Below are positions 36,257 through 47,693 of a stretch of DNA of 64,000 nt, piece after piece; position 1 is the stretch's first letter; each line of letters starts with the position of its first letter. The stretch lies in assembly GCA_947683425.1 (NCBI GenBank), contig CANTUQ010000070.1, positions 9,255,501 to 9,319,500 of the forward strand, given 5' to 3'. The position numbers and the translations under genes were made by a program. The notes below the pieces were generated by a model, which saw only the letters and a list, made by a program, of their open reading frames with translations, searched no databases and was not told the origin of the DNA. This DNA comes from Excoecaria cochinchinensis. Its lineage: Eukaryota; Streptophyta; Magnoliopsida; Malpighiales; Euphorbiaceae.

Positions 36257-36526
36257 CTATATGCACCTTGAATGTTGAGGGGGAAAAGGAATGGCCTTTA
36301 AAACTTCTCTTGTCATCACATCGATATATTGAAGCAGCGTTGATCCAATAATGTCCTTGTCAATTATCAGCACGTCATTGCATGTCCAAGCAAAGGCTCT
36401 TTCAAATTTTTTATATCTCTCAAAAATTATCCTCTCCTCAAGAGTTATATCAGATGCTATCAAGATTTTGTTTGGATTCCCCAAAGTTCTGAGACTAGAT
36501 GGAGTCGTATTAATTGGGTTAATGTC
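36257..36526 (-). pseudogene. Relic of a Ty3/gypsy pol region just before the RT
   Basis: The minus frame reads NPNKILIASDITLEERIIFE, then FERAFAWTCNDV. In Tat-type pol proteins the segment before the RT has the form IASDLTPEER...FAWSYEDMPG, so this looks like its decayed start. The following RT blocks are missing, which implies a deletion of the rest of pol. Identification rests on these two blocks only. Confidence 0.45.
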
Positions 36527-36765
36527 AAAATGAATGGATGCATTGTGATCATAAGGAATGAAATCATAGAAATATCATACAAATAAGCAGAAATTGTTCA
36601 ATTTATTGAAAATAACCAAATTGTCATAAGTTGTTCTTGGAATGAAAAGAAATAAGGCATAAAAAAAATATAATCTTCTTCCCCACTCTCTCCGATGAAT
36701 GTCAGCGACTTATTCATATCCATGTAGCTCCTGCAAAATATGACATTCTGCTGGATCAGACCCGA

Positions 36766-38166
36766 TCACATATTTGGTGGAGGGACCGCATTATAGCCTG
36801 GCTTGTTCTTCTCGCTCTTCTCAGGATCCGAGATCTGTTTAGTGTCAATAAGATTTTGGATCTTATTTCTCAAAGTTCGGCAGTAATCCGTTAGGTGTCC
36901 GGTGTGCTGATGGAAGGCACAGTACTGGTCATCCCTATGTCCTGGCTGTCCTTGAGACGCAGCTGGCCTAGGTGTTAGTGGCCTCAGCTTGCCCAATTTC
37001 ATCAATCTCTCCAATACCCATGACAAAGAGCGGCCTAAATCGGAGTAGTGCCTCTGACCTTGCCCAACTACGGTGGCTGAGACCTCGGCTGTCTTAGCAT
37101 TTTTGCCATTACTACTTCCAGCCCCTCCTGACTTGTAGCCTGACTGGTTCCCAAAGTTCCTCCCAACAAAGTTATTTTGGCTTGCCTTCTTTGCCAGGTA
37201 GGCTGCCTCGGCTTCTACAGCAATGTCCTTAAGTGACTCCCAATCCCTAAGGCCTTTGAAGCTGAGCAAGTCTCTCAAGTAGGGACAGGAGTTCCTGATG
37301 AACAGTCTAATTTGATCGGCAGTGTCGGGTTTTCTCTTCATTTCCATGACCCGGTTCCTCCACCTAGTGAGGTATTCATGGAATGACTCGTCATTCTTTT
37401 GCTGTAGAAGCTCAAGGTCCTTCAGGGTGACCTCCATTCTAGTGCTGCAATCATACTGTTTCATGAATTCATCAGTCAGGAGGTCCCAGTCCTCTTTCGA
37501 TCTCCTATCAAGGCGATGATACCAGTCGACCGCCGGACCTGCTAGACTCAGGCAGAAATAATCCATCTTTTGGCTCTTAGTCAGCCCTGTGCCTTTCATC
37601 ACCAGGGTATACTGCTTTATGTGTGCAGACGGGTCCGACATTCCATCAAACTTGGGTAGCTCGGGCATCCTAAACCTTTGGGGCAGCAGCTCCTCATCCC
37701 CCAAATCTCTGTCCTCGGGGTTGATTCCCTTACCAGCTGTCAACAGGCGAGTGATTGCCTCAATTTGTTGTCTCATTCCTCTTATAGCTTCATCTTCAAC
37801 CCTGGGTGCTCTATCCTTCACGGCTTGATGGGCTGCTATCTCCTCAACTTCCTCTTCCATCAGAAAATCCTCATTGGGATCAGGGACCCTTGCCCTCCTT
37901 GGCTCAGCGGGTCCAGCAACAACTTTAGGCTCCTCTATAGGTTAATGGGCGACACCTCCAACAAGGGGAGCCTCCCCACCAGCAGGCAGTTCAGCTTGCC
38001 CCCGAGGAGGGGCTACAGGTGGCTACGGAGCAATTGGTGCTTGGGGAGCAGGGGGCTGAGCAAATCTTTCGGCCATTGCTCCCATCATTTCTAGCATTCT
38101 TCATTCATAATCCTCCAGTCTCCTAGCAAGGTCTTGAGTGGTCAAAGTTCCAGTCTCTTCTGCCAT
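36766..38166 (-). pseudogene. Gag-like gene of the inner element, three in-frame stops
   Basis: The frame starts MAEETGTLTTQDLARRLEDY (38166) and runs 467 codons to the stop at 36766. It contains in-frame TGA near 38104, TAG near 38024 and TAA near 37944. The uninterrupted last part (37860-36766) holds the retrotransposon gag domain: MPELPKFDGMSDPSAHIKQY, then WYHRLDRRSKEDWDLL and LELLQQKNDESFHEYLTRWR. It ends with a zinc-knuckle-like block, YCAFHQHTGHLTDYCRTL. These features are typical of Tat/Ogre-type gag. All three stops could arise by one C-to-T or G-to-A transition from Arg, Trp and Gln codons. The product would be the particle protein. Confidence 0.88.
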
Positions 38167-39294
38167 CGAGGATGATTCACTTGTTGTGGAGAGTGACTCA
38201 GAATCCCAATTAAGCACTAATTCTAGCGATCCAAAGGGCGAGTCCGTACTCACTAGCCGACCGTCAAGACCTCTAATCCACTTAGATGAATCTATGATGA
38301 CTGAAAATTTTAAATTGCTAAAATGATGCATGAATGATATATATATAATGCATGATCGTGCGTTATGCAGGTGGTCCTGGATGAGTGAAAGATCAACGAA
38401 TTACAGTGATATAATGCGATGCATGAAAAGAATATACGTAAAATGATATGCAGACAAAAGGATATACACACACAAAATGAAATGCATTTTTTATTTTTTT
38501 ATTTTTTATTTTTTTAATAATTTTTTTTTCATTTTTAATTTTATCATAAAAACATGCATGAATGACGTATACAATGAATGGTCGTGTGTTATGCAACATA
38601 GACAAACACATGCAAGCAAGTAGATCCTTCCAACCTTATTACTCCTGCACACGAGGTCAAATAGTCTCTTCCTAGGTGGGCTTGGCCCATGGGTCAACGG
38701 GGAACCCAATGGGCGCGTATGGTGCGCGGTGAAAAACCGGCAGCATAACACTCTTAATTTAAAGCACATGCGCATGAATTTTGGCCATTATATATTTAAA
38801 TAATTCAACTAAATTAAAATGGGCCCATCGGAGCATGAAAGCCTTTGATAAAAACCATTTAATTTGATTGATCTTACTTAATATACGATGGCCCACATAG
38901 CAAGCATAGTATTATGGTACATGTAACCTAGGGGAAGTATCTATTGCCATTACATGAGCTTTGGTCAGGGTGATGTTACTTTAGGGCTACCCAAGCATGG
39001 TCCCTGCACGACGGGTCTATCTCATCATGAGCATAACGACCGATCGGGTCACCATTTGATATACCATTTGATGGCACGAGGCTTGAGCTGGTGATTATCC
39101 TTAACACTTCCCCAAATTGAGTGAAAATGAGGTCGTGCTTCAGGAACGCACCGGGGCTAATAGAGGGACCAAACTAGCATAATTCTAAGGCTCTAGCATG
39201 GATGCAATGAAATTTAGATGAGAGATGAAATTTTAGTTTTAAAAACCCAATTATACATTTTAACCAAGATATTTTCAGAGCAAAGTCACAAACA
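38167..39294 (-). other. 5' leader of the inner element
   Basis: Between primer site and gag. Part of it (about 38660-39200) is the reverse complement of the outer leader at 28900-29450. The shared blocks include GACCGATCGGGTCACCATTT. No coding region is recognised. Confidence 0.7.
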
Positions 39295-39313
39295 GTCCCC
39301 AGTGGAGTCGCCA
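39295..39313 (-). other. Primer-binding site of inner element
   Basis: The minus strand reads TGGCGACTCCACTGGGGAC, one base after the 5' LTR end, identical to the outer element's site. Confidence 0.82.
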
Positions 39314-39314
39314 C

Positions 39315-40448
39315 TGTGACGCGCGCCGTGAACCAGCAAGGCCCTCTATCGGAAATCCGCTTTTAGGATTCGAGGGATTGGTTCGCGTCTTTTCCGATCT
39401 TAGGTGTTATGAGATATTTTCGGCACCTCCTTTCACAATAAAACATTGAAAAGGACCATCCATCGCCATAACACCCTTAGGCGCTTTTGAGGTATTTTGG
39501 AGTCGCCACCCAATTTACAAGAAATTGGGAAAGTTTAACCTCTTATCGGTCTAAACCAGAGATGGTGTCCGGAACTTCACACTTATTGGTGCCTTGGTTA
39601 ATTATAAATGGGTTTTTGAATTACAAAATTTCATTTTTCATCTCACGCGATTAATGCATTGAATTTAAAGCACACATCATTCACATATGTAAAGCGGTAA
39701 ATAAAATTTAAAATAAAGACAAAATTAAATTACAACAAAACTAGAGGCGGAATACAACCCCATCGTAAATAAAATATAAATCATACATAAAACGGGGTAT
39801 TTATTAATATTGAGGACGTTGGTCCTCTCATGCACAATTAAAGAAAATCATTTTAAAGTGACAATTTATTTTTGGATAAAAAAAACTAGGACATTGGTCC
39901 CATTTTATTAGAAAACTCAATTTTATTTGTAGAAATATTTTTGTGTGATTTTTGATTAAGCGTGTATAAAATAAATGGTTTAATTAATTATTACATGCCA
40001 AATAACTCAAAAAAACAGACAAAGGAAAAATAACAAGTACAATGAAAAATAACAACTCCTCGGATCTCCTCCTTCATTCGCACGGGCGCTCAAACAGGGG
40101 AACACAAGTATTTGACACCGACGACAAGCATAAATAAACTTAATGTTAGTAATCGAAACAAGAAAATCAATTAGACATTTATAACAATGCATAAATTAAA
40201 TGAAACATGCATATCATGTGATAAATACATTAAATGACATATTAAAATAAATTAACAAATTAATAGATAGATAACTATTTAAAACATAAAGTAATAATAA
40301 TAACAATAACAACAACAACAAAAATAATAATAACAATAATAACGATAAACGATGATAGTAACAATAAATAACACTAATAACAATATACTAACGACATATA
40401 TAATGATGATAATAACAAAAAATAAGTAAATAGGTAAATAATAATAAT

Positions 40449-40480
<32 letters not shown>

Positions 40481-41439
40481 GAACAACAATAATATATAAT
40501 AACAATGAAAATAATGATGAACAATGACAATAATGATAATAAGGATGAACAATTAAAAGAAAATGGGAACAAACAACGAAATTAAAAGTTAGATCTACAT
40601 CTAAAAACAATATTAAAAGTTAGATCTACATCTAAAATGACATAAAATAAAAAAATCAACAACAAATATGTAGATCTACATGTTTACTAATTTAAATATT
40701 AGCAAAAATGATAAAAATTAAAATTAAATCAAGAGATCGAGTCTAGAATGTTTACCCTCAGATTTGACTGACTTTAGGCCGGATGTTCGAATGCTTCGGC
40801 CCCACGCGCTTCACGAGAAGGCAAAATATCAAAAACGCAAATTTTTAATAAATAAAACTCTTGAAAAGATGAAAAAAAGGAATTTTTGGAAGAAAAATTG
40901 GATCTTTTTTAGAGAGAGCTCTCTTTTTTTTCCCTAAGATTTTTCAATCCCAAATCTTTTGCTCTCTCCCTTCTCCAAATGAAATGAAATCCTATTTATA
41001 GGCACGATAGACCGACGGGCTGCCCGCCCGTCGGGCCACTGACGGGCTGCCCGCCCGTCGAGCCACCGACGGGCTGCCCACTCGTCGAAAGTCATCGACG
41101 GGCTGCCCATCCGTCGAGCCACCGACGGGCTGCCCGGTCGTCGAAAGTCATCGATGGGCTGCCCATCGCTCGAGTCACCGACGGGCAGACCACCCCTCGA
41201 GTGACCGACGGGCTGGCCGTCTGTGGAGCAAACATCCAAATTTTAAGTTAAAAACTCCCCCAAAAATTTTATTTTATTTTATTATATATATAAAAAAAAA
41301 AAACGCGAATGAAAATCCTTGCTTCTCGTGAGCGTGAAGGGCCAAAATTCCCGAACTCTATCCGTTCTTTTAGAAATGGGCATCATTTTCGTCATCGGGC
41401 AATCTCTGATCTAGACCGACTCAGGACCCGGTGTCTACA
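39315..41439 (-). repeat. Inner element 5' LTR (2125 bp)
   Basis: A near-identical partner of 31391-33551. It has the word array at 41011-41228, TATA box at 41001-40992 and a shorter (ATA)n run near 40438-40478. Confidence 0.95.
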
Positions 41440-41444
41440 GCCTT
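41440..41444. repeat. TSD of inner retrotransposon, right (GCCTT)
   Basis: Matches 31386-31390. Confidence 0.93.
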
Positions 41445-41576
41445 TATTTTGGTATGCTAAATGCGTACCGGCTTTATTGTTACACACGTTAAAACTTCTC
41501 CGTTCGCCTAAAATGATTTTGGCTTCCCCTTAGAAGAATGGCCGCTCTAGTAAGGATGGATGTACATTATGACATT

Positions 41577-41930
41577 TCTTGGGGCTATCAAAACTTGCTC
41601 CGATGAAAGTGGGTTTACACTTCGAGGAGAAAATTTCGACCATTGATAACTTTTGGGTTACTAGAAATCACCCTGATAAGGATGGGTTTACCCTTGAGAA
41701 AAGAATTTTCAATCATCAATAATTTTTTTGGGATTACCAAAAATTCCCCTGATGAAAATGGGTTCATACTGCGAGAAGATGTTTTCAATCATTGATGATC
41801 CCTTAGACTATCAAAAATCACCCTGATAAGGATGGGTCTGCACTTTGGGAAAAGAATTTCAATTCTCGATAATTTTTGGGCTATTAAAAATCGCGCTGAT
41901 AAGGATGGGCTACACTTCAGAAAGGGGGTT
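41577..41930 (+). repeat. ~74-bp degenerate tandem repeat, five copies, in outer element
   Basis: The anchors CTGATAAGGATGGG and variants recur near 41600, 41673, 41749, 41823 and 41896. Each unit also has a TATCAAAAAT-like and a TTCAATCATTGATAA-like segment. It is the first of three arrays in the outer interior. Confidence 0.8.
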
Positions 41931-43167
41931 GATCATTATCTTCATGTAATTGAAGGCGTAGATTTAAAAAAAAAAAAAAAAAAAAAAAAAGCAAAAATAA
42001 AAGAGAGAAGTAGAGTTTGGAACAATACCCCTTGATAAGTTTTAGTGGTTATCTTTTTTTTAATTTTTATGCTGATTTTGTATTACCAAATTCAAATCCA
42101 AGAATATCTGGACAGTATACCATTTGGGTTGAGAATGGTGCTTTCATCCGTCGAATTAACAGTGCGGTCATTCTTCTCTAGTGACCTGATCCTCCTTTGA
42201 CAGCCAATTACCTAAGCCTAACGTTACAACCAAAGTAAGACCTCTTGATTCTTGGTTCGGCCTTATCTAATTAGCGGAGATGACCCTCTAATAAGGTTTG
42301 GTACGTAGGAAGAGGCATATGGTGTTTCTTGAGTTTCAAGCGGGAAGCCATGAGTGCATTTATGCATTCGAGTTGAGTCTTGTCCTCGACATTGCATCTA
42401 GAATTTGCTTTTTTGAAAAAGGAAAAATCCTGTTTTGGCCTTTTGCACACACACATAGAGACGGCGTGGTAATGCCATGTATTTACCTGTTGGTTTAGTA
42501 AATCTTGATGTCTACATATTTATCTTCTTGCCCTTCATTGGGAACGACTCCCGAATTCTTTTGCTGAGATTGAATCAGTTGAGAATGTGGTTCGTTCAGT
42601 ATGCTCAAAGGCAGATAGAAACTCGAGTTTGAGGTACCTAATAGGTTGCACTCATTTTACGATCTTGGGGTATTTCTTATCACTACCCATGAAAATGATA
42701 TTTTGCACATACTCCCAACAAACTCTTTATACATATACTTTCTGCAAATATTTTTACACATAACTGTAGCAAACATTCTCATGAATAGTTTTACATGTCT
42801 TTTGGCATAAAATCTTTAACAAGCACATTTCATAGGCACCTTTGGGCATTCATGGCTCTCTAAACTTCATTTTTGTAATCAATTACTTTCATGCATTTTC
42901 TGGACATACTCTTGGCCTACATCTCACATGCACATTTTTCGCATGCATTCACTACACACGTATATGATTTTCCCTACACATGTTTCATACACACAGTTAT
43001 ATGTGCATACATCGCACACACCCAATCCCTTACATGGCCTTCATGTATATCACCTTTCACCTGTCTTTGCATATGATCCTTTACATCTATGCCTATGAAT
43101 GACTCTCTACATTTGTCACATGCACGATCGTTTGCATGCATGGTTATTTGCATATATTCTGCATACA
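41931..43167 (+). other. Non-coding outer interior
   Basis: It contains an A-run at 41966-41990. From 42640 to 43160 it is dense in CATG/ACATG words resembling 29940-30830 on the other side of the inner insertion. No gene is recognised. Confidence 0.6.
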
Positions 43168-43660
43168 TTTAAGTCCTCTCAAGAGGTAAGGCAAATCAAC
43201 CAAAGTCCTCTCCGGGGGCAATCAGTTCTCTAAGTCCTCTCAAGAGGCGATTCTTATCCCTCTGCATACATTTCTCATGTTTGAACATTTGCATGCATAA
43301 CTTTTCACATGTATTCCATGCATACATGGTGCTCTACACTCCTCTCAAAGTCCTCTAAAGAGGCATAAAAAAAAAAAAATCCCCAAGCCCTCTGAGGAGG
43401 CAAATCTCCAAGTCCTCTGAGGAGGCAGAATCTCAAAGCCCTCTGAGGAGGCGAATTCTCAAAGCCCGCTGAAGAGGCAAACCTCTAAGACCTCTCAGGG
43501 GGCAATTAGATCTTCAAAGTCCTCTGAAGAGGCAAATCCTTCAAAGTCCTCTCAAGAGGCAATTCTCAAGTCAACCCAAGTCCTCTCCGGGGGCAATTAA
43601 CCCAAGACCTCTCAGGGGGCAGTTAATCTCCAAGTCCTCTTAAGAGGCAATTCTTCAAGG
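43168..43660 (+). repeat. Array of CCTCTnnnGAGG palindromic words
   Basis: About 17 units of 22-40 bp contain CCTCTCAAGAGG, CCTCTGAGGAGG, CCTCTGAAGAGG or CCTCTCCGGGGGC, mostly followed by CAAAT or CAATT. Most cores are self-complementary. Confidence 0.85.
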
Positions 43661-44735
43661 CTAGACACCGCACAGGTTAGATGCCGAAACGGCTGAAGCT
43701 AGACACCGCACAGGTTAGATGCTTCAACGAATACCAAGGCTAGACACCGCACAGGTTAGATGCCTAAACGGCTGAGGCTAGACACCGCACAGGTTAGATG
43801 CTTCAACGAATACCAAGGCTAGACACCGCACAGGTTAGATGCCAAAATGACCAAGGCTAGACACCGCACAGGTTAGATGCCGACCCAATCAAGGCTAGAC
43901 ACCGCACAGGTTAGATGCCGAAACGGCTGAAGCTAGACACCGCACAGGTTAGATGCTTCAACGAATACCAAGGCTAGACACCGCACAGGTTAGATGCCGA
44001 AACGGCTGAAGCTAGACACCGCACAGGTTAGATGCTTCAACGAATACCAAGGCTAGACACCGCACAGGTTAGATGCCAAAATGACCAAGGCTAGACACCG
44101 CACAGGTTAGATGCCGACCCAACCAAGGCTAGACACCGCACAGGTTAGATGCCGAAACGGCTGAAGCTAGACACCGCACAGGTTAGATGCTTCAACGAAT
44201 ACCAAGGCTAGACACCGCACAGGTTAGATGCCTAAACGGCTGAGGCTAGACACCGCACAGGTTAGATGCTTCAACGAATACCAAGGCTAGACACCGCACA
44301 GGTTAGATGCCAAAATGACCAAGGCTAGACACCGCACAGGTTAGATGCCGACCCAATCAAGGCTAGACACCGCACAGGTTAGATGCCAAAACGGCTGAAG
44401 CTAGACACCGCACAGGTTAGATGCTTCAACGAATACCAAGGCTAGACACCGCACAGGTTAGATGCCAAAATGACCAAGGCTAGACACCGCACAGGTTAGA
44501 TGCCGACCCAACCAAGGCTAGACACCGCACAGGTTAGATGCCGAAACGGCTGAAGCTAGACACCGCACAGGTTAGATGCTTCAACGAATACCAAGGCTAG
44601 ACACCGCACAGGTTAGATGCCGAAACGACCAAGGCTAGACACCGCACAGGTTAGATGCCGATCCGGCTGATGCTAGACACCGCACAGGTTAGATGCCGAA
44701 ACGACCAGGGCTGGACGCCGCACATGTTATATGCC
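43658..44735 (+). repeat. ~39-bp tandem array with six-word higher-order structure, about 27 copies
   Basis: A nearly invariant 25-base core (GCTAGACACCGCACAGGTTA then GATGC) alternates with short variable words. Name them A = CGAAACGGCTGA, B = TTCAACGAATACC, C = CTAAACGGCTGA, D = CAAAATGACC, E = CGACCCAAT/CC. The order is ABCBDE, ABABDE, ABCBDE, ABDE, AB, then degenerate ends. CGACCC words sit about 233-235 bp apart, then 155 bp where a two-unit deletion shortened a block. Confidence 0.93.
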
Positions 44736-44908
44736 CAAAAACTATATGGGTTAACACGTCGGCAAACAGACGTTGACTACCCCAACAGCTCCAACTTCAT
44801 CCGGTTTCCTCAGGTACGCACCTCTGCATCTCTTATTCTTTTCCTCTATGAATTTTGGCCTGTCTTATCTGAATTTTGGCTCACCTAGGTGTCTAGGCAC
44901 TAGCTTCT

Positions 44909-44925
44909 CCAAAATTGGGGGCAAC
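44909..44925 (+). other. Polypurine tract of outer element
   Basis: CCAAAATTGGGGGCAAC sits directly before the 3' LTR at 44926. Confidence 0.75.
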
Positions 44926-45939
44926 TGTAGACACCGGGTCCTGAGTCAGGTTGTGAAAAATGGTAATGGCAATTTTGGGTCCTTGATAAATTCCTCTGAA
45001 AAAAAATATAAAATATGTAGGTAAAATTAAAAATTAAAAAAAATTGAGATTAGGCTAATTTAATTAGATAAATTAAAAATTAAAATTAAAATTAGGTTAA
45101 TTTAGTTAGATAAATTAAAGTTGAAAAAAGAAAATAAATATAGGGTTTAATTAGATAAAATATATGTAATAATTTAAGTAGATTAATTAAATTAAAAATG
45201 GTAGAAAAATATGAAGTATTTAATTGATATAGTGTTTAATTAATTAGATGTGTAATAATTTTGGTAAATTAATTAAATTAAAAAATGGAGGAAATTGTTA
45301 GAGGAACCAAGTTTAACCTAATTAGGGGATATAAAAAGAAAGAGATAGGGCAAAAGGAGGGGCTCTCTCTCTCTCGGCTGAAGAACACAGGAAACCAAAG
45401 AAAAGCCAAGGAAAAACAAAGGAAAAAGAAAAGAAAGAGAGGGCTGTGAGCACAGGGAACCGAAGTGAAAGAAAAAAGAAAACAAAGAAATCAAGGCCAA
45501 AGGAAAAAGGAAAGGAAAACAAAGGGAAATCAAAGAGCAAAGACAAAAACCCAAAGAAATAGAAAGAAGAGAAGAAAGGGGAACCAGGGGCCAAACAGGG
45601 ACGCCGGACCGGAGGAAGAAAAGAGAAAGAAGAAAGGGAGGAGGCGTCGCCTCCGCTGGCCAGCTCCGGCCACCGATCGATGCACGCGCCCCGCCACCGT
45701 GTAGAGGACGTCCGGACGCTTCAGATGGTGGTCGCCGTTCCTCCGTCGGTTGCCGTAGGGTGGCACGTGAGGGAGAAGAACCGAGACCTTCCTTGGCGTT
45801 TTCCGGCGACGGTGGACCACCTTCCGGCGCGTGAAGCCACCCGCCCCTCCTCCGGTGACCTGGCCTCCCTTCCGGTGGTGGAGGTGACAGCCACCCTTGC
45901 TCCGGCGACACTCCGGCGACGGTGAGCTCTTTTTCCCAT

Positions 45940-45979
<40 letters not shown>

Positions 45980-46363
45980 TTATTTTATTATTATTATTAA
46001 TATTATATATATTTATTTAATAAATTTATTTTCTGTTTTTCATATTAATATTATTAATATTAATATTATTATTATTATTTGTTAATTAATATTGTTAATT
46101 ATTTGCTTAGTGTTAATTTTAGTGAATTATTTGTTTATTATTTGATTATTATTTTATGGTTAATGCATTCCATAATTATTATTATTAATATATTTATTAT
46201 TATATTTATTTATTATTCTGTTTTTATAATATTATTATTATATTTATTTATTATTCTGTTTTAATATTTATTTTAATATTTATTATTATTATTTGTGATT
46301 ATTGATTATTATTATTATTATTGAGGTTATATTATTATTATCATTATCATTATTATTGTGAAA

Positions 46364-46423
<60 letters not shown>

Positions 46424-47688
46424 TGTTTTATTATTATTATTGTTATTAATATTAATATTATTATCATTTTATTTGTTTATTATTATTATTGTTATATTAT
46501 TATTATTATTTGGTTCATGTTATTATTATTATTATTATTATTTTATCTATTTATAATTATTATTATTATTTTAGGTTTATTTATTATTCATCATTATTTT
46601 ATTCATCATTATTAGCATCATTATTTTTTATTATCATTGATCATTATAATTGTCATTATGTTTTACATCCATCATTTCTTTTAATTTATTTCATTCAATT
46701 GTTTATTTAATTATTTACTTATTTATCTATTTATCACTTAATTTAATTCAATCAATTATTAACTTTAATTATTTTTCTTAACTTACTTTATTCAATTATT
46801 TATTTGTTTGTTTGTTTATTTATTCAATTATTTATTTATTCATTCAATTACCTATTTATTTATTATTAACCAATATTAATTTTATGTCATGATTGTAATC
46901 ACAAGCGGCACATGGCTCGTCCAAGGAGCACGGTCGAGGTGAGTAGATTAGGATTTATTTATTATTTGAAATTATGTAATTATTTTATTCATTTTAATTC
47001 ATTTGTGGTCTGTAATAACAAATGATTTTTCGACCGCATTAAAAAGAACCACCACACAAATATTTTATACCAAGCGGAATATTTGTTAACGAAACTGGAC
47101 CAATGTCCGCGTTTTCATCCCAAAACAAAAGGTCTAAATCGATTTGAAAATTCTAAACTTTTCATAAAATAAGTAGTTGGGAATCAATGTTCCCGTCTCA
47201 ATAAATAGCCCGATTTATGTATGTATTTTTATTCTATCATTTTTACATTTATATTTAATTAATCGTAATTATATTTCATTTATCGCTTTATTTACCGCTT
47301 TCTATATATGCTTGCAATGCGCTTTAATTTATGGCATGATTCGTGTGAGAGGAGAGATAAAATAATTGATCGTAAAAATTTGTTCACATAATATTAACCA
47401 TGAGTATGAATAAGAGTGAGGTCTCGAACCCTCTCTGGTTTTGGGCCTCATAAGGTTAGAATTACTTTCCCGATACTTTATCGGGTGGTGACTCCATGAT
47501 CCTGCCTTATGGTAGCCCCCATAGACGCTCTCGTAAGTTGATTGCCAACAATGGATTTGGATATATTCCTGTCCATTGCGAAGCGACCTGCTTTCACGAG
47601 TTTTTAACGAACCTCCATCCGGCCTCGGGTCCTAAAAGCGGACGCCCGAGGGCCACCCGGATCGCGAGCGGGGTTCGGGCGCGTCACA
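44926..47688 (+). repeat. Outer element 3' LTR (2763 bp)
   Basis: Begins TGTAGACACCGGGTCCTGAG and ends GGGCGCGTCACA. It is a near-identical copy of 26049-28795, with TATAAAAA at 45330-45337. Confidence 0.95.
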
Positions 47689-47693
47689 GGGAC
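47689..47693. repeat. TSD of outer retrotransposon, right (GGGAC)
   Basis: Matches 26044-26048. Confidence 0.95.

Larger units (their letters stand above)
31391..41439 (-). mobile_element. Inner LTR retrotransposon with gag-like gene only (TR-GAG-like), inserted in the outer element
   Basis: It is 10,049 bp in minus orientation. The 5' LTR is 41439-39315, then primer-binding site 39313-39295, leader, gag-like gene 38166-36766, a short pol relic (about 36526-36257), non-coding DNA, two tandem arrays (34615-33665), a purine tract (33569-33552) and the 3' LTR 33551-31391. The target duplication is GCCTT. Protease, RNase H and integrase are absent and only a scrap of the RT-preceding region remains, so it is non-autonomous. 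LTR termini, primer site and leader match the outer element. Confidence 0.92.
26049..47688 (+). mobile_element. Outer LTR retrotransposon, large and non-coding (LARD-like, Tat/Ogre-type termini)
   Basis: Two LTRs (26049-28795 and 44926-47688) are almost identical. A primer-binding site follows the first and a purine tract precedes the second. The TSD is GGGAC on both sides. The total is 21,640 bp, of which 10,049 bp plus a 5-bp duplication is a later insertion (31391-41439). The element's own interior, 28796-31390 joined to 41445-44925, is about 6.1 kb. It shows no gag, protease, RT, RNase H or integrase in any frame, only leader-like and tandem-repeat DNA. Its mobility must have depended on proteins supplied in trans. 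Assignment to the Tat/Ogre lineage rests on shared termini with the inner element and its gag. Confidence 0.9.

Noticed and set aside
43658..44735. CRISPR-like layout: constant 25-base core with short variable spacers
   Set aside because: Spacers are only 8-15 bases, are drawn from about five recycled words, and the DNA is a plant retrotransposon. It is an ordinary tandem repeat.
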